Counted from the stretch's first letter, positions 46,834-57,186 are shown. The stretch: DNA of 64,000 bases from an uncultured Actinomycetes bacterium (GCA_900314875.1 OMWX01000002.1:428396-492395); one strand, 5' to 3'. Program-made: numbers and translations. Notes: generated by a model not told the origin, from the sequence alone.

Positions 46834-47967
46834 TCATTCATTTTTGGGCAAAGCTTTTACCATTGTATCCAAATCGCGAATAACTTTGCGGATTTTGCGG
46901 TCAGAGATATCGCGAAGCTCCAGACTTTCAAGTTCGTCGACATCCGTATACGTATCTTTGGTCGCCCTGTCGCGTTTTTTAAGCGCAGTGCCTTCCAGAG
47001 CCATAGCGCGAGAAACGACTATAAAACCCGTATGACCGGTCATCTGATGATTCGGACGCACTGCAAGACCCGAAGATTTCCAAGAACGCTCGACCGTTTC
47101 GACAATCTCCGGCTCAGTCCAGTTTCCGCTTTCCCTCAAGGCTTCCGCAAGCCTGGAAACCTGCGTGACCGTCGTGACATACGCTGCAAGAACCGCGCCC
47201 GGAACAAGCAGTTCATACGCTTTTTCCAGTCTGTTCCAAGGATCGAGCATGTCAAGAACAATCCTGTCAAAACTGTGTTTTTCCAAGGTTTGCGCAACAG
47301 AATCGAAACTGCCCTCGCGAATATCCCACCATTGAGGCCGTTCGCCGAAAAAAACGGCCGCATTCGCCATAGCAATCTTCGCGAAATCCTCGCGAATCTC
47401 AATGCTTACAAGCTTGCCTCGAGACCCGACGGCATTGAGAATCCCCAGACTCATCGCACCCGAACCCGCGCCCGACTCCAAAACCTTCATGCCGGGGCGA
47501 ATATCAGCCAGAGAAACAACCTGCGCTATGTCTTTGGGGAACATAATCTGCGCGCCTCGAGGCATGGACAGCACATAATCGACAAGACGCGGGCGCATTG
47601 CCGAATATTGCCATCCGCCCGTCTGAGTCGAGTTTTTCCATGGCTTGCGCGAGTCTGTCTTCGAATCTTTTTTCTTCGCGGAAACAGTCGTCGTCACAGT
47701 TCCCTCAGGTTTGCCGATAATGTCGTCGTGGACGATATTTCCGTGTTCGGTGGACGTAAGTCCGCCGGGAACAAGCTGCACAGTAACTTTTTTCAGCCTG
47801 CGGTCGGTAAGCTGAACCTTTTCTCCTGCGCGAAAAACGCCGCCCGAATACAGCCCCGAATTATCTGCGTCTTTTTTGACTGACTGAATATTTTCTGCAG
47901 GCTGCGCATTTTCGATCACCCGGGCATTTTCTGTTATTTCATCCGACATATCCGATATGCCTGTCAT
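46834..47967 (-). CDS. trmI: tRNA (adenine-58-N1)-methyltransferase TrmI
   Basis: A 377-residue SAM-dependent methyltransferase that makes m1A58 in the T-loop of tRNA. The SAM-binding VLESGAGSGAMSLGIL segment and the PKDIAQVV and DMLDPWNRLE motifs are typical. The first 60 residues are hydrophilic and variable. Its ATG overlaps the ABC ATPase stop by 4 bases, a coupling also seen between these genes in other actinobacteria. In some actinobacteria this enzyme is essential. Confidence 0.9.
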   Translation of the reverse strand: MTGISDMSDEITENARVIENAQPAENIQSVKKDADNSGLYSGGVFRAGEKVQLTDRRLKKVTVQLVPGGLTSTEHGNIVHDDIIGKPEGTVTTTVSAKKKDSKTDSRKPWKNSTQTGGWQYSAMRPRLVDYVLSMPRGAQIMFPKDIAQVVSLADIRPGMKVLESGAGSGAMSLGILNAVGSRGKLVSIEIREDFAKIAMANAAVFFGERPQWWDIREGSFDSVAQTLEKHSFDRIVLDMLDPWNRLEKAYELLVPGAVLAAYVTTVTQVSRLAEALRESGNWTEPEIVETVERSWKSSGLAVRPNHQMTGHTGFIVVSRAMALEGTALKKRDRATKDTYTDVDELESLELRDISDRKIRKVIRDLDTMVKALPKNE

Positions 47968-48878
47968 TTCGCAAAAGCCTCCCAGCGTCCGGAAATTCTG
48001 CTGACCGAAAGCGGCAGCGAGAAAATGCTGCTTAACCGTTCGTCAGTCAGACCGTTTTCTATATTCCCCGAATAAATAACCGTTCCCGCCGCAGGATCGG
48101 AAGAAACATCGGTTTTGTTTTGAGCATTGTTTTCACAATTGCGTTCAGAAGCGTCTTCTCTTCCCATAATCGCAATCCTGTCGAAACCTGACGGAATTTC
48201 CTCGAGACGATGAGTCACCAGAACAACAGTCTGACAATCGTTATTCGCTCCGATTTGACCCAGCATATCTGTAACAAGCTCTCTTCCGCCCAAATCCAAA
48301 CCTGTTGTCGGCTCGTCAAGAATCAGAAGATCAGGTTCGGGCATTAAAGCTCTGCAAATCAGAACGCGCGTGCGCTCGCCTGAAGACAGCCTGTACATCT
48401 GTTTTCCGGCAAGATATCCGATACCGAATCTGCGCATAAGGTCTTCTGCCCGATCGTATTCTTCATCGGTATATGTTTCTTTCCATTTGCCCGTAACGGC
48501 TTTCGTTCCGGTCACGACGGCATCCAAAGGATCTTCTGCCGGAGGAATCGACTCTGAAAGTTCTGCAGAAGCAAGACCTATTCTGTGCCGATATGAGAAA
48601 ACATTCTTTTTGCCAAGCCGATTTCCGAGAATATCGACTGTTCCCGATGTAGGAAATCCCCGAGTGGCCATCATCGAAATAAGCGTGGATTTGCCTATTC
48701 CGTTCGGTCCGAAAAGAACGGCGCACTCTCCGCGATCAATTTTCAAATTTACATCGCGAAGTATCATTCGTCCTCTTCTGCGGAATTCGACATTGCGAAA
48801 CTCGACGGCCGCGTTTGAACTGCCAAAAGCTTCTGAACCGCTGTCAGAGAAAGAATTTTCAGATAATGCAACACACAT
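47964..48878 (-). CDS. ABC transporter ATP-binding protein, YlmA-like
   Basis: A 304-residue ABC ATPase. Walker A GPNGIGKST, signature LSSGERTRV and Walker B LLILDEPTTGLD are present. No membrane partner is encoded beside it, and the arrangement with trmI downstream resembles the soluble YlmA/ModF-type ATPases, so it may not belong to a transporter. An Ala/Glu-rich insertion (NCENNAQNKTDVSSDPA) lies near residues 250-270. AAAGG is 9 bases before the start. Confidence 0.85.
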   Translation of the reverse strand: MCVALSENSFSDSGSEAFGSSNAAVEFRNVEFRRRGRMILRDVNLKIDRGECAVLFGPNGIGKSTLISMMATRGFPTSGTVDILGNRLGKKNVFSYRHRIGLASAELSESIPPAEDPLDAVVTGTKAVTGKWKETYTDEEYDRAEDLMRRFGIGYLAGKQMYRLSSGERTRVLICRALMPEPDLLILDEPTTGLDLGGRELVTDMLGQIGANNDCQTVVLVTHRLEEIPSGFDRIAIMGREDASERNCENNAQNKTDVSSDPAAGTVIYSGNIENGLTDERLSSIFSLPLSVSRISGRWEAFAK

Positions 48879-48956
48879 TTTATACGCCTTTCAAAATCCG
48901 CAAACCGGCAGACAGAATTATGCAAAATCCGGCAAACAGAATTCATATAATGCAAA

Positions 48957-48979
48957 GGCTCACGCGATTAACGTGAGCC
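48957..48979 (-). terminator. Hairpin after the small membrane protein gene
   Basis: GGCTCACG (48957-48964) pairs with CGTGAGCC (48972-48979). On the minus strand TTTGCATT follows, a weak T tract. Upstream, 48905-48955 contains two near-identical copies of CCGGCA(G/A)ACAGAATT. Confidence 0.5.
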
Positions 48980-48998
48980 GAATTGCGCCGAACCCGAA

Positions 48999-49457
48999 TC
49001 AGACTGCCGTTCCGTACTTGTCCACGCTTTCATTGACAGACACAGGACGTCCCACAAAAAACAGGCTGAGCACTCCGACCGCAAAAACGCAGGAAGTCGC
49101 GATAACAGCCCAGAGAATCTTGTTCGGAAGCCACATGAGAACAACAAATGCGATTATCGAAAGAATAATCAGACTCCAGGAAATCTTTCTCCAAATATCG
49201 CGCGAACGGCTTTTGCGCACAACGCGATTTTCAGCGGGTTCTGCTGAAACAAGAGCAGACTCTTCCTCTTCTCTTTGAATATTGGACGACGGTTTCCATT
49301 CACCCGTGTTTTTTTCCTGCAGACGAATCGAACGCTCCTGAAGAGCATGCTCATCGATCATTCCCGAGCGGCCTCGGCCGCGAGTTTGATCATACTGTGA
49401 GGGTATTCCGCGCCTTTCATTTTTTGCATTCGCGCGACGCTGAGCACGGTTTGCCAT
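48999..49457 (-). CDS. Small two-span membrane protein, unknown
   Basis: A 152-residue protein. Residues 1-85 are hydrophilic and basic then acidic, and two hydrophobic helices lie at about 90-110 and 115-135. It has an excellent AGGAGG ribosome-binding site 7 bases before the ATG, so it is surely translated. I do not recognise a family, though similar small proteins begin MANRAQRRAN- in other bifidobacteria as I recall. It is downstream of gltD on the same strand. Confidence 0.65.
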   Translation of the reverse strand: MANRAQRRANAKNERRGIPSQYDQTRGRGRSGMIDEHALQERSIRLQEKNTGEWKPSSNIQREEEESALVSAEPAENRVVRKSRSRDIWRKISWSLIILSIIAFVVLMWLPNKILWAVIATSCVFAVGVLSLFFVGRPVSVNESVDKYGTAV

Positions 49458-49490
49458 AATTGTCCTCCTTACCTTGAATTTGCAGAAAAA

Positions 49491-51035
49491 TTATCTGGGA
49501 AGCGAAAGCGGACGCTGCGATGCGACGATAGGCGCCGGCAATTCGCTGTCGCTGTCGGTCAGATAACGATCCACGGCTGCCGCACAGCTTCTTCCTTCCG
49601 CAATTGCCCATACGACAAGCGACTGACCTCTTCCGGCGTCGCCGCAGACGAAAACGCCTTTTCTGTCTGTCGCAAAATCGTCATTGCGCGCAATATTTCC
49701 GCGGCTGTCCAATTCGACGGGCAGCTGTCTTTCAAGCATGCGCGTGTCAGGGTGCAGGAATCCGACCGAAATCAGAATCAGATCTGCGGGAATTACTTTT
49801 TCCGTTCCTTCCTGATGCGTAAACGGTCCGTTTTCCCCGGGCGCGACTTGCACAATGCGCAGCCCCGTGACTTTGCCCGAACCGTCGGTAACGTATCCTG
49901 AAGCGGTCGCAGAATTGAGAACCTGAGCATTTTCAGGCAGTTCTTCTTCTCCGTTTTCGCCTATATAACGCACTGAATCCGTATTGTAAACATATGTTCC
50001 GCCTTCCTGCATTGAAGTAGTCTTCGAATACAGGCGAGAATACATTGGCCAAGGCTGATTATCGGGTCTTTCGGAAGGCTCGCGAGGCATAATCTGCAGC
50101 ACAGTGACATCTTTCGCGCCTTGACGGATTGCAGTTCCCAGACAGTCAGATCCTGTGTCTCCTCCGCCGATTACGACAACATGCTTGTCTTTCGCATCAA
50201 TATTGTTAACAGGTTCTTTCCCGTATGCTCTGCGAGTCGCATCCGGAAGATATTCCATTGCAAAGTGAATTCCGTCAAGCTCGCGGCCGGGAATATTAAT
50301 ATCGCGCGGAACAGAAGAGCCGATTGCAACGACAACCGCATCATATCTTGTATGCAGTTCATCCCATGCCACGTCTTTGCCCACGTTTACCGAAGTGCGG
50401 AATACTGTTCCTTCGGCTTCCATCTGTTTGCGACGGCGATCGATAAGTCTCTTGTCAAGTTTGAAGTTGGGAATTCCATAGCGCATAAGACCGCCGATTT
50501 CGTCGTCTTTTTCGTATACGACAACTGTATGTCCTGCGCGAGTAAGCTGCTGCGCACAGGCAAGTCCGGCAGGTCCTGAACCTACAATCGCAACAGTCTG
50601 ATCCGTGAAACGCTGAGCCTGAAGCGGCTTTACATACCCTTCATCCCAGGCTTTCTCGATAATAGCCTGTTCGTCGTTGCAAATGGTCGTAGCCGGCTGA
50701 TGAATACCCAAAACGCATGCGCTCTCGCACAATGCCGGACATATCCGGCCGGTAACTTCGGGGAAATTGTTTGTCGTGGAAAGTCTGTTGTATGCGTCTT
50801 CCCACCGTTCCATACGGATAAGGTCGTTAAATTCGGGAATAACATTGCCCAAAGGACATCCGGTCATACAGAACGGAGTGCCGCAATCCATGCATCGAGC
50901 CGCCTGCTGAACCGTCCAAGACTGCACGCCCGATTCACTGTGAACATCCTGCCAGTCCTTAATGCGTTCTTCAACAGGACGGCATGCGTAATTTTTACGT
51001 TCGCGAACCTTCATAAAACCGCGAGGATCTCCCAT
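49491..51035 (-). CDS. gltD: Glutamate synthase small subunit GltD
   Basis: A 514-residue FAD and [4Fe-4S] subunit that passes electrons from NAD(P)H to GltB. Cys-rich CMDCGTPFCMTGCPLGN lies near residues 48-64, and FAD-binding GSGPAGLACAQ is near 151-161. A second nucleotide-binding GGGDTGSDC is near 290. AAAGGAG lies 9 bases before the ATG, and the gene begins one base after the gltB stop, so the subunits are co-expressed. Confidence 0.95.
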   Translation of the reverse strand: MGDPRGFMKVRERKNYACRPVEERIKDWQDVHSESGVQSWTVQQAARCMDCGTPFCMTGCPLGNVIPEFNDLIRMERWEDAYNRLSTTNNFPEVTGRICPALCESACVLGIHQPATTICNDEQAIIEKAWDEGYVKPLQAQRFTDQTVAIVGSGPAGLACAQQLTRAGHTVVVYEKDDEIGGLMRYGIPNFKLDKRLIDRRRKQMEAEGTVFRTSVNVGKDVAWDELHTRYDAVVVAIGSSVPRDINIPGRELDGIHFAMEYLPDATRRAYGKEPVNNIDAKDKHVVVIGGGDTGSDCLGTAIRQGAKDVTVLQIMPREPSERPDNQPWPMYSRLYSKTTSMQEGGTYVYNTDSVRYIGENGEEELPENAQVLNSATASGYVTDGSGKVTGLRIVQVAPGENGPFTHQEGTEKVIPADLILISVGFLHPDTRMLERQLPVELDSRGNIARNDDFATDRKGVFVCGDAGRGQSLVVWAIAEGRSCAAAVDRYLTDSDSELPAPIVASQRPLSLPR

Positions 51036-51036
51036 G

Positions 51037-54000
51037 TCAGTGCGCTCCTTTCATGATTTGCTCGAATGTTTCTTCCCAAACGCCAGGAGTCGAGAAATCA
51101 ATGTTCTTTTTTTCAGCTTTCTCCATGGCTTCACACATTGCAACATAACGCGAAGGGACTATGCGCGTGATTCGTTTTGCAGTATTGTCCCAGTCTTTGA
51201 CAAGCTCGGCTGCGAAAGCCGAACCGGTCTGTTCAGCATGACGCTTTACAAGATCGTATACGTTTTCGCTTTGTTCCGACTCGCTCAGAGATTCAAACAG
51301 CAGGCTTCCGTTCGAAGCGGCAGCCGGGTTGACGCGACTGAGATCCAAATCGAGAACATAAGCGTTTCCGCCGGAGAATCCGGCTCCGAAATTGCGTCCC
51401 GTGCTTCCGAGAATCACAACCGTTCCTCCGGTCATGTATTCGCAGCCGTGATCTCCGATTCCCTCGACGACAAACGACGCGCCGCTGTTTCGAACCGCGA
51501 AACGTTCGCCCGCACGTCCTGAAATAAACATTTCTCCCGAGGTGGCTCCAAATCCGGTCACGTTTCCGGCAATTACATTCTCGTGCGGATCAAACGAAAC
51601 GCCTTCTTCGCTTCTTATAACGATACGGCCGCCGGAAAGTCCTTTGCCCGCATAATCGTTGACTTCCCCGAAGATACGCAGAGTTTCTCCGCGAGGAATA
51701 AACGCTCCGAACGACTGTCCCGCAGTTCCGCGCAAAGTCACGTCGACAGTATCGTCGGGAAGTCCTTCTTCGCGATATCTGCGGGTTATCTCGTATCCGA
51801 GAAGCGTTCCGGCCGTGCGGTTCACATTGCGTATCTGCGATTCAATCCGAACTTTTTCGCCGTTTTCCAAAGCCGGACGCGCTTGCTCGATGAACTTGTA
51901 ATCGATTATCCCGTCCATCTCATGATCCTGCTGCTGCGCGTGATGCAAAACGGTTCCGGGAACAGGTCCGGTCTGAGCCAGAACGTCGGTCAGATCAATT
52001 CCTTCGGTTTTCCAGGTTTCGACGGCTCTGCTTCTGTCAAGACATTCGACATGTCCTACGGCTTCTTCCAGAGTTCTGAAGCCGAGTTGAGCAAGAATTT
52101 CGCGAACTTCCTCGGCAAGGAACATAAAGAAGTTGATTACATGCTCAGGCTTGCCTGTAAAACGGCTTCTCAGTTCGGGATCCTGAGTAGCAATGCCCTG
52201 AGGACACGTGTTCTTCTGGCAGGCGCGCATCATGACGCAGCCTTCGACTATCAGAGCGGCAGTAGCGAATCCAAACTCTTCCGCGCCGAGCAGCGCCGCC
52301 ACTGCAATATCGCGTCCGGTCTTAAGCTCGCCGTCGCACTGGACGACAACGCGCGAACGCAAACCGTTGAGAATAAGCGTCTGCTGAGTTTCGCTCAACC
52401 CGATTTCCCAAGGAGTTCCGGCATGCTTTATCGCATTAAGCGGAGCCGCGCCCGTTCCTCCGTCATGTCCGGAAATAAGAATTACGTCCGCATGACACTT
52501 TGAAACGCCGGCCGCGACGGTTCCCACTCCGAATTCCGAAACAAGCTTAACGTGAATGCGAGCCTGCGGGTTTGCATTCTTAGCGTCGAAAATCAGCTGT
52601 TTAAGATCTTCAATCGAATAAATATCGTGGTGCGGAGGAGGCGAAATAAGCTCGACTCCGGGAGTAGAATGACGAACTTTTGCAATCCACGGCGGAACTT
52701 TTGCACCGGGAAGATGTCCGCCTTCTCCCGGCTTCGCTCCCTGTGCCAGCTTAATCTGCAAATCGGTCGCGTGAACAAGATAATCGCTTGTCACTCCGAA
52801 ACGTCCGGAAGCAATCTGCTTGATTCGGCTGCATCGCTGCGGATCGTCAAGACGCTCGGGAGATTCTCCCCCCTCGCCGGAGTTCGAACGCGCTCCGATT
52901 CTGTTCATGGCAATTGCGAGCGTTTCGTGCGCTTCTCTCGAAATCGAACCGTAGCTCATAGCGCCGGTGGAGAATCTTTTCACAATCTCGCTTGCGGGTT
53001 CAACTTCCTCCAGCGGAACAGGCTTGCGATCTGTTTTAAATTCCATAAGAGAACGCAATGTCATAAGACGCTTCGAAGCGTCGTTTACATGCTCGGAATA
53101 TTTTTTGAACATCTGATAATCGCCGCGCTGAGTAGACTGCTGAAGCAGGAAAATCGACTCAGGATCGTTAAGATGTTCTTCCCCGGTTCTGCGCCACTTG
53201 TATTCTCCGCCTGTGCGCAAGTTGCGGTGAGGAGTTGCCGTCCACTGATTCGGGTATGCGATTCTGTGTCTTTCGGCAGTTTCTTCCGCAATCTGTTCGA
53301 GCCCGATTCCGCCCACGCGCGAAGCCGTGCCCGTAAAGTATCGTTCTACCGTTTCTTTATTCAGACCGACAGCTTCGAAAAGCTGCGATCCGCGATAGCT
53401 CATAATCGTAGAAACGCCCATCTTGCTCATGATCTTCATAACGCCGGTCGAAAGAGCTTTAACCAGGTTCTTCGTAGCTTCGGGCAGTTCGACAGACACA
53501 TATCCCTTGCGGCACAAGTCTTCCACGGATTCCAGCGCAAGATACGGATTCACACAGGCAGCTCCGTATGCAATCAAAAGCGCAACATGATGAATTTCGC
53601 GCACGTCTCCCGCTTCGACTGCAATCGAAACCTGAGTTCTGTTGTGATGTCTGAGCAAATGCTGCTGAACTGCCGACATGAGAAGCAGAGACGGAATAGG
53701 TGCCCAAGTATGATCTGAAGCGCGATCCGAAAGAATAAGGAAAGATTTTCCGTTTTCGATTGCTTCGTCAATCTGATCGAAAATCTCTTCAAGCCTGTTT
53801 TCCAGAGCTTTTCCGCCGCCTGCGACCTGATACAGACCTTTAACGATATGGGGACTGCAGAATCCGTTCAGCTCGGAAACGCGGTCAAGCCTTTTAAGCT
53901 GCGCCATCTGATCATTGTCGATTACGGGAAGCGGAATCTGAATCTTCTTCGCATGAGATTCACAGTCGTCAAGAAGATTGACTTCAGGTCCGATAACGGA

Positions 54001-55617
54001 TTCGAGAGAAGTGACAATCTGTTCGCGTTCCCAGTCAAGCGGCGGATTCGTAACCTGAGCGAATTTCTGAGTGAAATAGTCGAAAATCATTCGGCTTCTC
54101 TTGGACAACACAGCCACAGGAGCATCATTTCCCATGGATCCCAGCGGCTCTTTTCCCGTATTCGCCATAGGAGCGAGCAGAAGTTTCAAATCTTCTTCGC
54201 TGTATCCGAACGCGCGCTGACGGCGGCGGACAGATACGGCATTGTGATGAACGTGCGCTCTTTTGGGCAGATCCTCAAAACGGATTACATTGCCTTTGAC
54301 CCAGTGCTTATAAGGATGCTGCTGCGCCAGTTTTTTCTTGATTTCCCCGTCGGGAACGATACGTCCGGCTGCAATGTCAATCAAGAACATTTTGCCCGGC
54401 TCGAGACGGCCTTTCTGAACGATTTTGCCCTGATTGATTTCATCCAAAACGCCGGCTTCAGAAGCGAGAACAACATATCCGTCTTCGGTCACCTGCCAGC
54501 GGCCGGGGCGGAAACCGTTGCGATCGAGAACCGCACCGATAACAGAACCGTCAGTGAAACAGATGTTTGCCGGACCGTCCCACGGCTCAATCAGAGTGCT
54601 GTTGTACTCATAAAAAGCACGAATGTCCGGATCGAGACTGTCGTCTTTCTCCCATGCGGGAGGAACCATCATCATAACCGCATGAGGAAGGCTTCTTCCG
54701 CTTAAATGCAGCAGTTCGAGAGTTTCATCAAAAGTTCCGGAATCCGAATGTCCCGGCGTATTAATCGGGAGCAGCGGAGCAAAATCTCCGATAAGCTCCG
54801 AAGAGAAACGGCTTTCGCGCGCAGACATCCAGTTGCGGTTCCCCTGAATCGTATTGATTTCGCCGTTTGCCGCCAGCATTCGGAACGGCTGAGCCAAAGG
54901 CCAGGAAGGGAAAGTGTTCGTCGAAAAACGCGAATGAACCGCTGCCGCGACGGCTTTCATGCGCTCATCCTGCAAATCCGCGAAGAAAGGCTTAAGCTGA
55001 CCGGTAGTAAGCATTCCCTTGTAAGTGATCGTGCGGCATGAAAGAGAAGCGAAATAAGCGCCCGCCTCATGCTCGGCTCTTTTGCGAAGACGGAACGCTT
55101 TGCGCTCAAGATCCAAACCGCCCAAATCTTCGTTTTTCGCCGCAATAACAAGCATTTTGAAAGACGGCATTGCGGCAAGAGCCTGCAATCCCAGTCCGTC
55201 AGGGTTTGTGGGAACATCTCGCCAGGCAAGAACTTTAAGTCCCTCGTCTTTTGCGATTTCGTCAAGAAGTTTCTGCTGCTGCGCACAGACTGACAAATCT
55301 TTGTCAAGAAATGCGATTCCCGCCGCATAGAACCCTTCTTCGGGAAGTTCTGCTTCGACTGCCGCTCGCATGAAATCGTCCGGCATCGACATAAGAATTC
55401 CGGCGCCGTCGCCCGTATTCTCTTCGGAACCCACGGCTCCGCGATGTTCGAGATTAACCAAAGCCTCAATGGCGTCGTCGACAATTTTTCGCTCAGGCTT
55501 CTTATTAAGCGAGGCCACAAATGCGACACCGCACGCATCATGCTCCGCAGATGCGCTGTACAAACCTTCGGCGGAATGAACCGTCAAATCGAGAGGGGCT
55601 TCGATTGTCAATGACAT
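51037..55617 (-). CDS. gltB: Glutamate synthase large subunit GltB
   Basis: A 1526-residue enzyme that makes two glutamates from glutamine and 2-oxoglutarate. After a propeptide-like stretch the catalytic Cys29 is in EHDACGV, so the N-terminal glutaminase should be processed to expose it. The FMN/3Fe-4S synthase domain includes the Cys cluster CQKNTCPQGIATQ. A C-terminal beta-helix domain completes the protein. The ATG at 55617 has GAGGTG immediately before it, giving unusually short spacing. GTG at 55620 is the alternative. Mycobacterial GarA regulates this enzyme, and a GarA-like protein is encoded at 15516. Confidence 0.96.
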   Translation of the reverse strand: MSLTIEAPLDLTVHSAEGLYSASAEHDACGVAFVASLNKKPERKIVDDAIEALVNLEHRGAVGSEENTGDGAGILMSMPDDFMRAAVEAELPEEGFYAAGIAFLDKDLSVCAQQQKLLDEIAKDEGLKVLAWRDVPTNPDGLGLQALAAMPSFKMLVIAAKNEDLGGLDLERKAFRLRKRAEHEAGAYFASLSCRTITYKGMLTTGQLKPFFADLQDERMKAVAAAVHSRFSTNTFPSWPLAQPFRMLAANGEINTIQGNRNWMSARESRFSSELIGDFAPLLPINTPGHSDSGTFDETLELLHLSGRSLPHAVMMMVPPAWEKDDSLDPDIRAFYEYNSTLIEPWDGPANICFTDGSVIGAVLDRNGFRPGRWQVTEDGYVVLASEAGVLDEINQGKIVQKGRLEPGKMFLIDIAAGRIVPDGEIKKKLAQQHPYKHWVKGNVIRFEDLPKRAHVHHNAVSVRRRQRAFGYSEEDLKLLLAPMANTGKEPLGSMGNDAPVAVLSKRSRMIFDYFTQKFAQVTNPPLDWEREQIVTSLESVIGPEVNLLDDCESHAKKIQIPLPVIDNDQMAQLKRLDRVSELNGFCSPHIVKGLYQVAGGGKALENRLEEIFDQIDEAIENGKSFLILSDRASDHTWAPIPSLLLMSAVQQHLLRHHNRTQVSIAVEAGDVREIHHVALLIAYGAACVNPYLALESVEDLCRKGYVSVELPEATKNLVKALSTGVMKIMSKMGVSTIMSYRGSQLFEAVGLNKETVERYFTGTASRVGGIGLEQIAEETAERHRIAYPNQWTATPHRNLRTGGEYKWRRTGEEHLNDPESIFLLQQSTQRGDYQMFKKYSEHVNDASKRLMTLRSLMEFKTDRKPVPLEEVEPASEIVKRFSTGAMSYGSISREAHETLAIAMNRIGARSNSGEGGESPERLDDPQRCSRIKQIASGRFGVTSDYLVHATDLQIKLAQGAKPGEGGHLPGAKVPPWIAKVRHSTPGVELISPPPHHDIYSIEDLKQLIFDAKNANPQARIHVKLVSEFGVGTVAAGVSKCHADVILISGHDGGTGAAPLNAIKHAGTPWEIGLSETQQTLILNGLRSRVVVQCDGELKTGRDIAVAALLGAEEFGFATAALIVEGCVMMRACQKNTCPQGIATQDPELRSRFTGKPEHVINFFMFLAEEVREILAQLGFRTLEEAVGHVECLDRSRAVETWKTEGIDLTDVLAQTGPVPGTVLHHAQQQDHEMDGIIDYKFIEQARPALENGEKVRIESQIRNVNRTAGTLLGYEITRRYREEGLPDDTVDVTLRGTAGQSFGAFIPRGETLRIFGEVNDYAGKGLSGGRIVIRSEEGVSFDPHENVIAGNVTGFGATSGEMFISGRAGERFAVRNSGASFVVEGIGDHGCEYMTGGTVVILGSTGRNFGAGFSGGNAYVLDLDLSRVNPAAASNGSLLFESLSESEQSENVYDLVKRHAEQTGSAFAAELVKDWDNTAKRITRIVPSRYVAMCEAMEKAEKKNIDFSTPGVWEETFEQIMKGAH

Positions 55618-55800
55618 CACCTCAACGTATCGGGCAGGAAATCCTGCAATTTTTTCCGTGCTGGCAAAATCGTATTATCGCCGCAGCCCGCGACAAAAAG
55701 TCAGCTTCGCTCAATACAATTTTGCATATACAGTTTCGAGATTATTTTGCGGACAAGACAAGAAGACACAACGGCGATTTTCGGCGGTTTTTCCGCTGCT

Positions 55801-57183
55801 TTATTCCGCAATGTTCAAAATTCGTCTGATAATCGCATCATTGAGCAGCCTGCCGCGCAAAGTCGCAACGATTCTGCCGTTTTGAACAGTCGAAAGACCG
55901 TCTTTTTCCAGAGAAGAAACAAGTTCGCCGATCTTATCCGGTTTCGCAGCATTTATAACGCCCTTAAAGTCGGAATTCGAAACCATTTTTTTTAAATCGT
56001 CAATCGCAAGCCCTTCGCGAGTTCGCACAGACAGCATAATTTTTTCTTCATTTTCAGAAGCTGAATCGATATATTCTCCGCCTTCCCAGGGAATTTTATT
56101 TTGATTAATTTTCTCTGCCCATTTTTTCGGATGAAGCAAATCCCAGGCTCTCAGAGACGAAAATTCTTCAGACGCATTCTTTTCGGACACGCTCTTTTCA
56201 GGCGCGTTAAGCTCAGCCGAATCCGTTTCGGACAGATTTGCTTCGGACAGACTTGCTTCAGACATTCGTTTAATCGCCGCAAAATCATAATCGTCTGCAA
56301 GAGCATAGTGAGAATGCGCTCCCGGACCTATGCCGGCCCAGTCGACATTTCGCCAATATCCCGCATTATGCTTCGATTCGAATCCTTTAACTGCCCAATT
56401 TGACACTTCATACCATTCGAAACCCGCCTGCGAAAAAAGACTGTCCGCCAAAGCGTATTTTTCAGCCTGAAGATCCTCGTCTATGCGTTCAAGCTTGCCG
56501 GCAGCAATAAGTTTTCCCATCTTGCAGCTGTCGGAAACCGTAAGCGCATAAGCCGATATATGCTTAACACCCGTGCCGATTGCGGCGCGAACCGACATTT
56601 CCCAATCGTTCAAAGACTCGCCGGGAGCTCCGTAAATCAGATCGACGCTTGTCCTAAGACCGCATTTTTCGGCAGTTTTTACGCATCTAAAAACATTTTC
56701 GGGCTTATGAGTCCTGTCCAAAACAGCCAAAACGGAAGGAAGAGCCGACTGCATTCCGAAAGAAATGCGCGTAAAACCGCCGTTCGCGAGCTTGCGGATA
56801 AAATCGTCGTCTGCCGTGTCGGGATTGGCTTCAGTCGTAATTTCCGCATCTTTCTGCAATCCCCAAAGCCTTTTGACGGCTTCTAGCATGCGAATAAGGT
56901 CTTCCGCAGACAAAATCGAAGGGGTCCCGCCGCCGAAAAATACGGACGACGCGCAAGGCTCGCTTATTGAGCATTCGTCCTGCCATTTTTTGACAAGCTC
57001 CATCTCGCGAATTGCTTCATCCGCATAGTTTTCAAGGATTGTTCCGAATCGCGAACCGCGCACGGCATACGTATTGAAATCGCAGTATCCGCAGCGCCTT
57101 AAACAGAACGGCACATGAACATACACCTCGAAAGGAACTTTTTCGCAGGTTTGCAAGCTTTTCGCGCTTTGCAGATTTTTCAC
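55801..57183 (-). CDS. hemW: Radical-SAM protein HemW-like, with an inserted Ser/Glu-rich segment
   Basis: A 460-residue radical-SAM protein. CxxxCxxC iron-sulphur ligands are in PFCLRRCGYCDFNTY. The family includes the heme chaperone HemW and was often mislabelled as coproporphyrinogen oxidase. Length exceeds the usual 380-400 residues because of a repetitive insertion near residues 303-342 (SEASLSEANLSE-like). GTG is the start, with a weak ribosome-binding site. It is 3 bases after lepA. Its partner is not known in organisms that lack heme synthesis. Confidence 0.88.
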   Translation of the reverse strand: MKNLQSAKSLQTCEKVPFEVYVHVPFCLRRCGYCDFNTYAVRGSRFGTILENYADEAIREMELVKKWQDECSISEPCASSVFFGGGTPSILSAEDLIRMLEAVKRLWGLQKDAEITTEANPDTADDDFIRKLANGGFTRISFGMQSALPSVLAVLDRTHKPENVFRCVKTAEKCGLRTSVDLIYGAPGESLNDWEMSVRAAIGTGVKHISAYALTVSDSCKMGKLIAAGKLERIDEDLQAEKYALADSLFSQAGFEWYEVSNWAVKGFESKHNAGYWRNVDWAGIGPGAHSHYALADDYDFAAIKRMSEASLSEANLSETDSAELNAPEKSVSEKNASEEFSSLRAWDLLHPKKWAEKINQNKIPWEGGEYIDSASENEEKIMLSVRTREGLAIDDLKKMVSNSDFKGVINAAKPDKIGELVSSLEKDGLSTVQNGRIVATLRGRLLNDAIIRRILNIAE

Positions 57184-57186
57184 GAA

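Noticed and set aside
55801..57183. Annotation as oxygen-independent coproporphyrinogen oxidase
   Set aside because: Sequence features fit the HemW clade of radical-SAM proteins, which is commonly mislabelled, and no heme genes are nearby.
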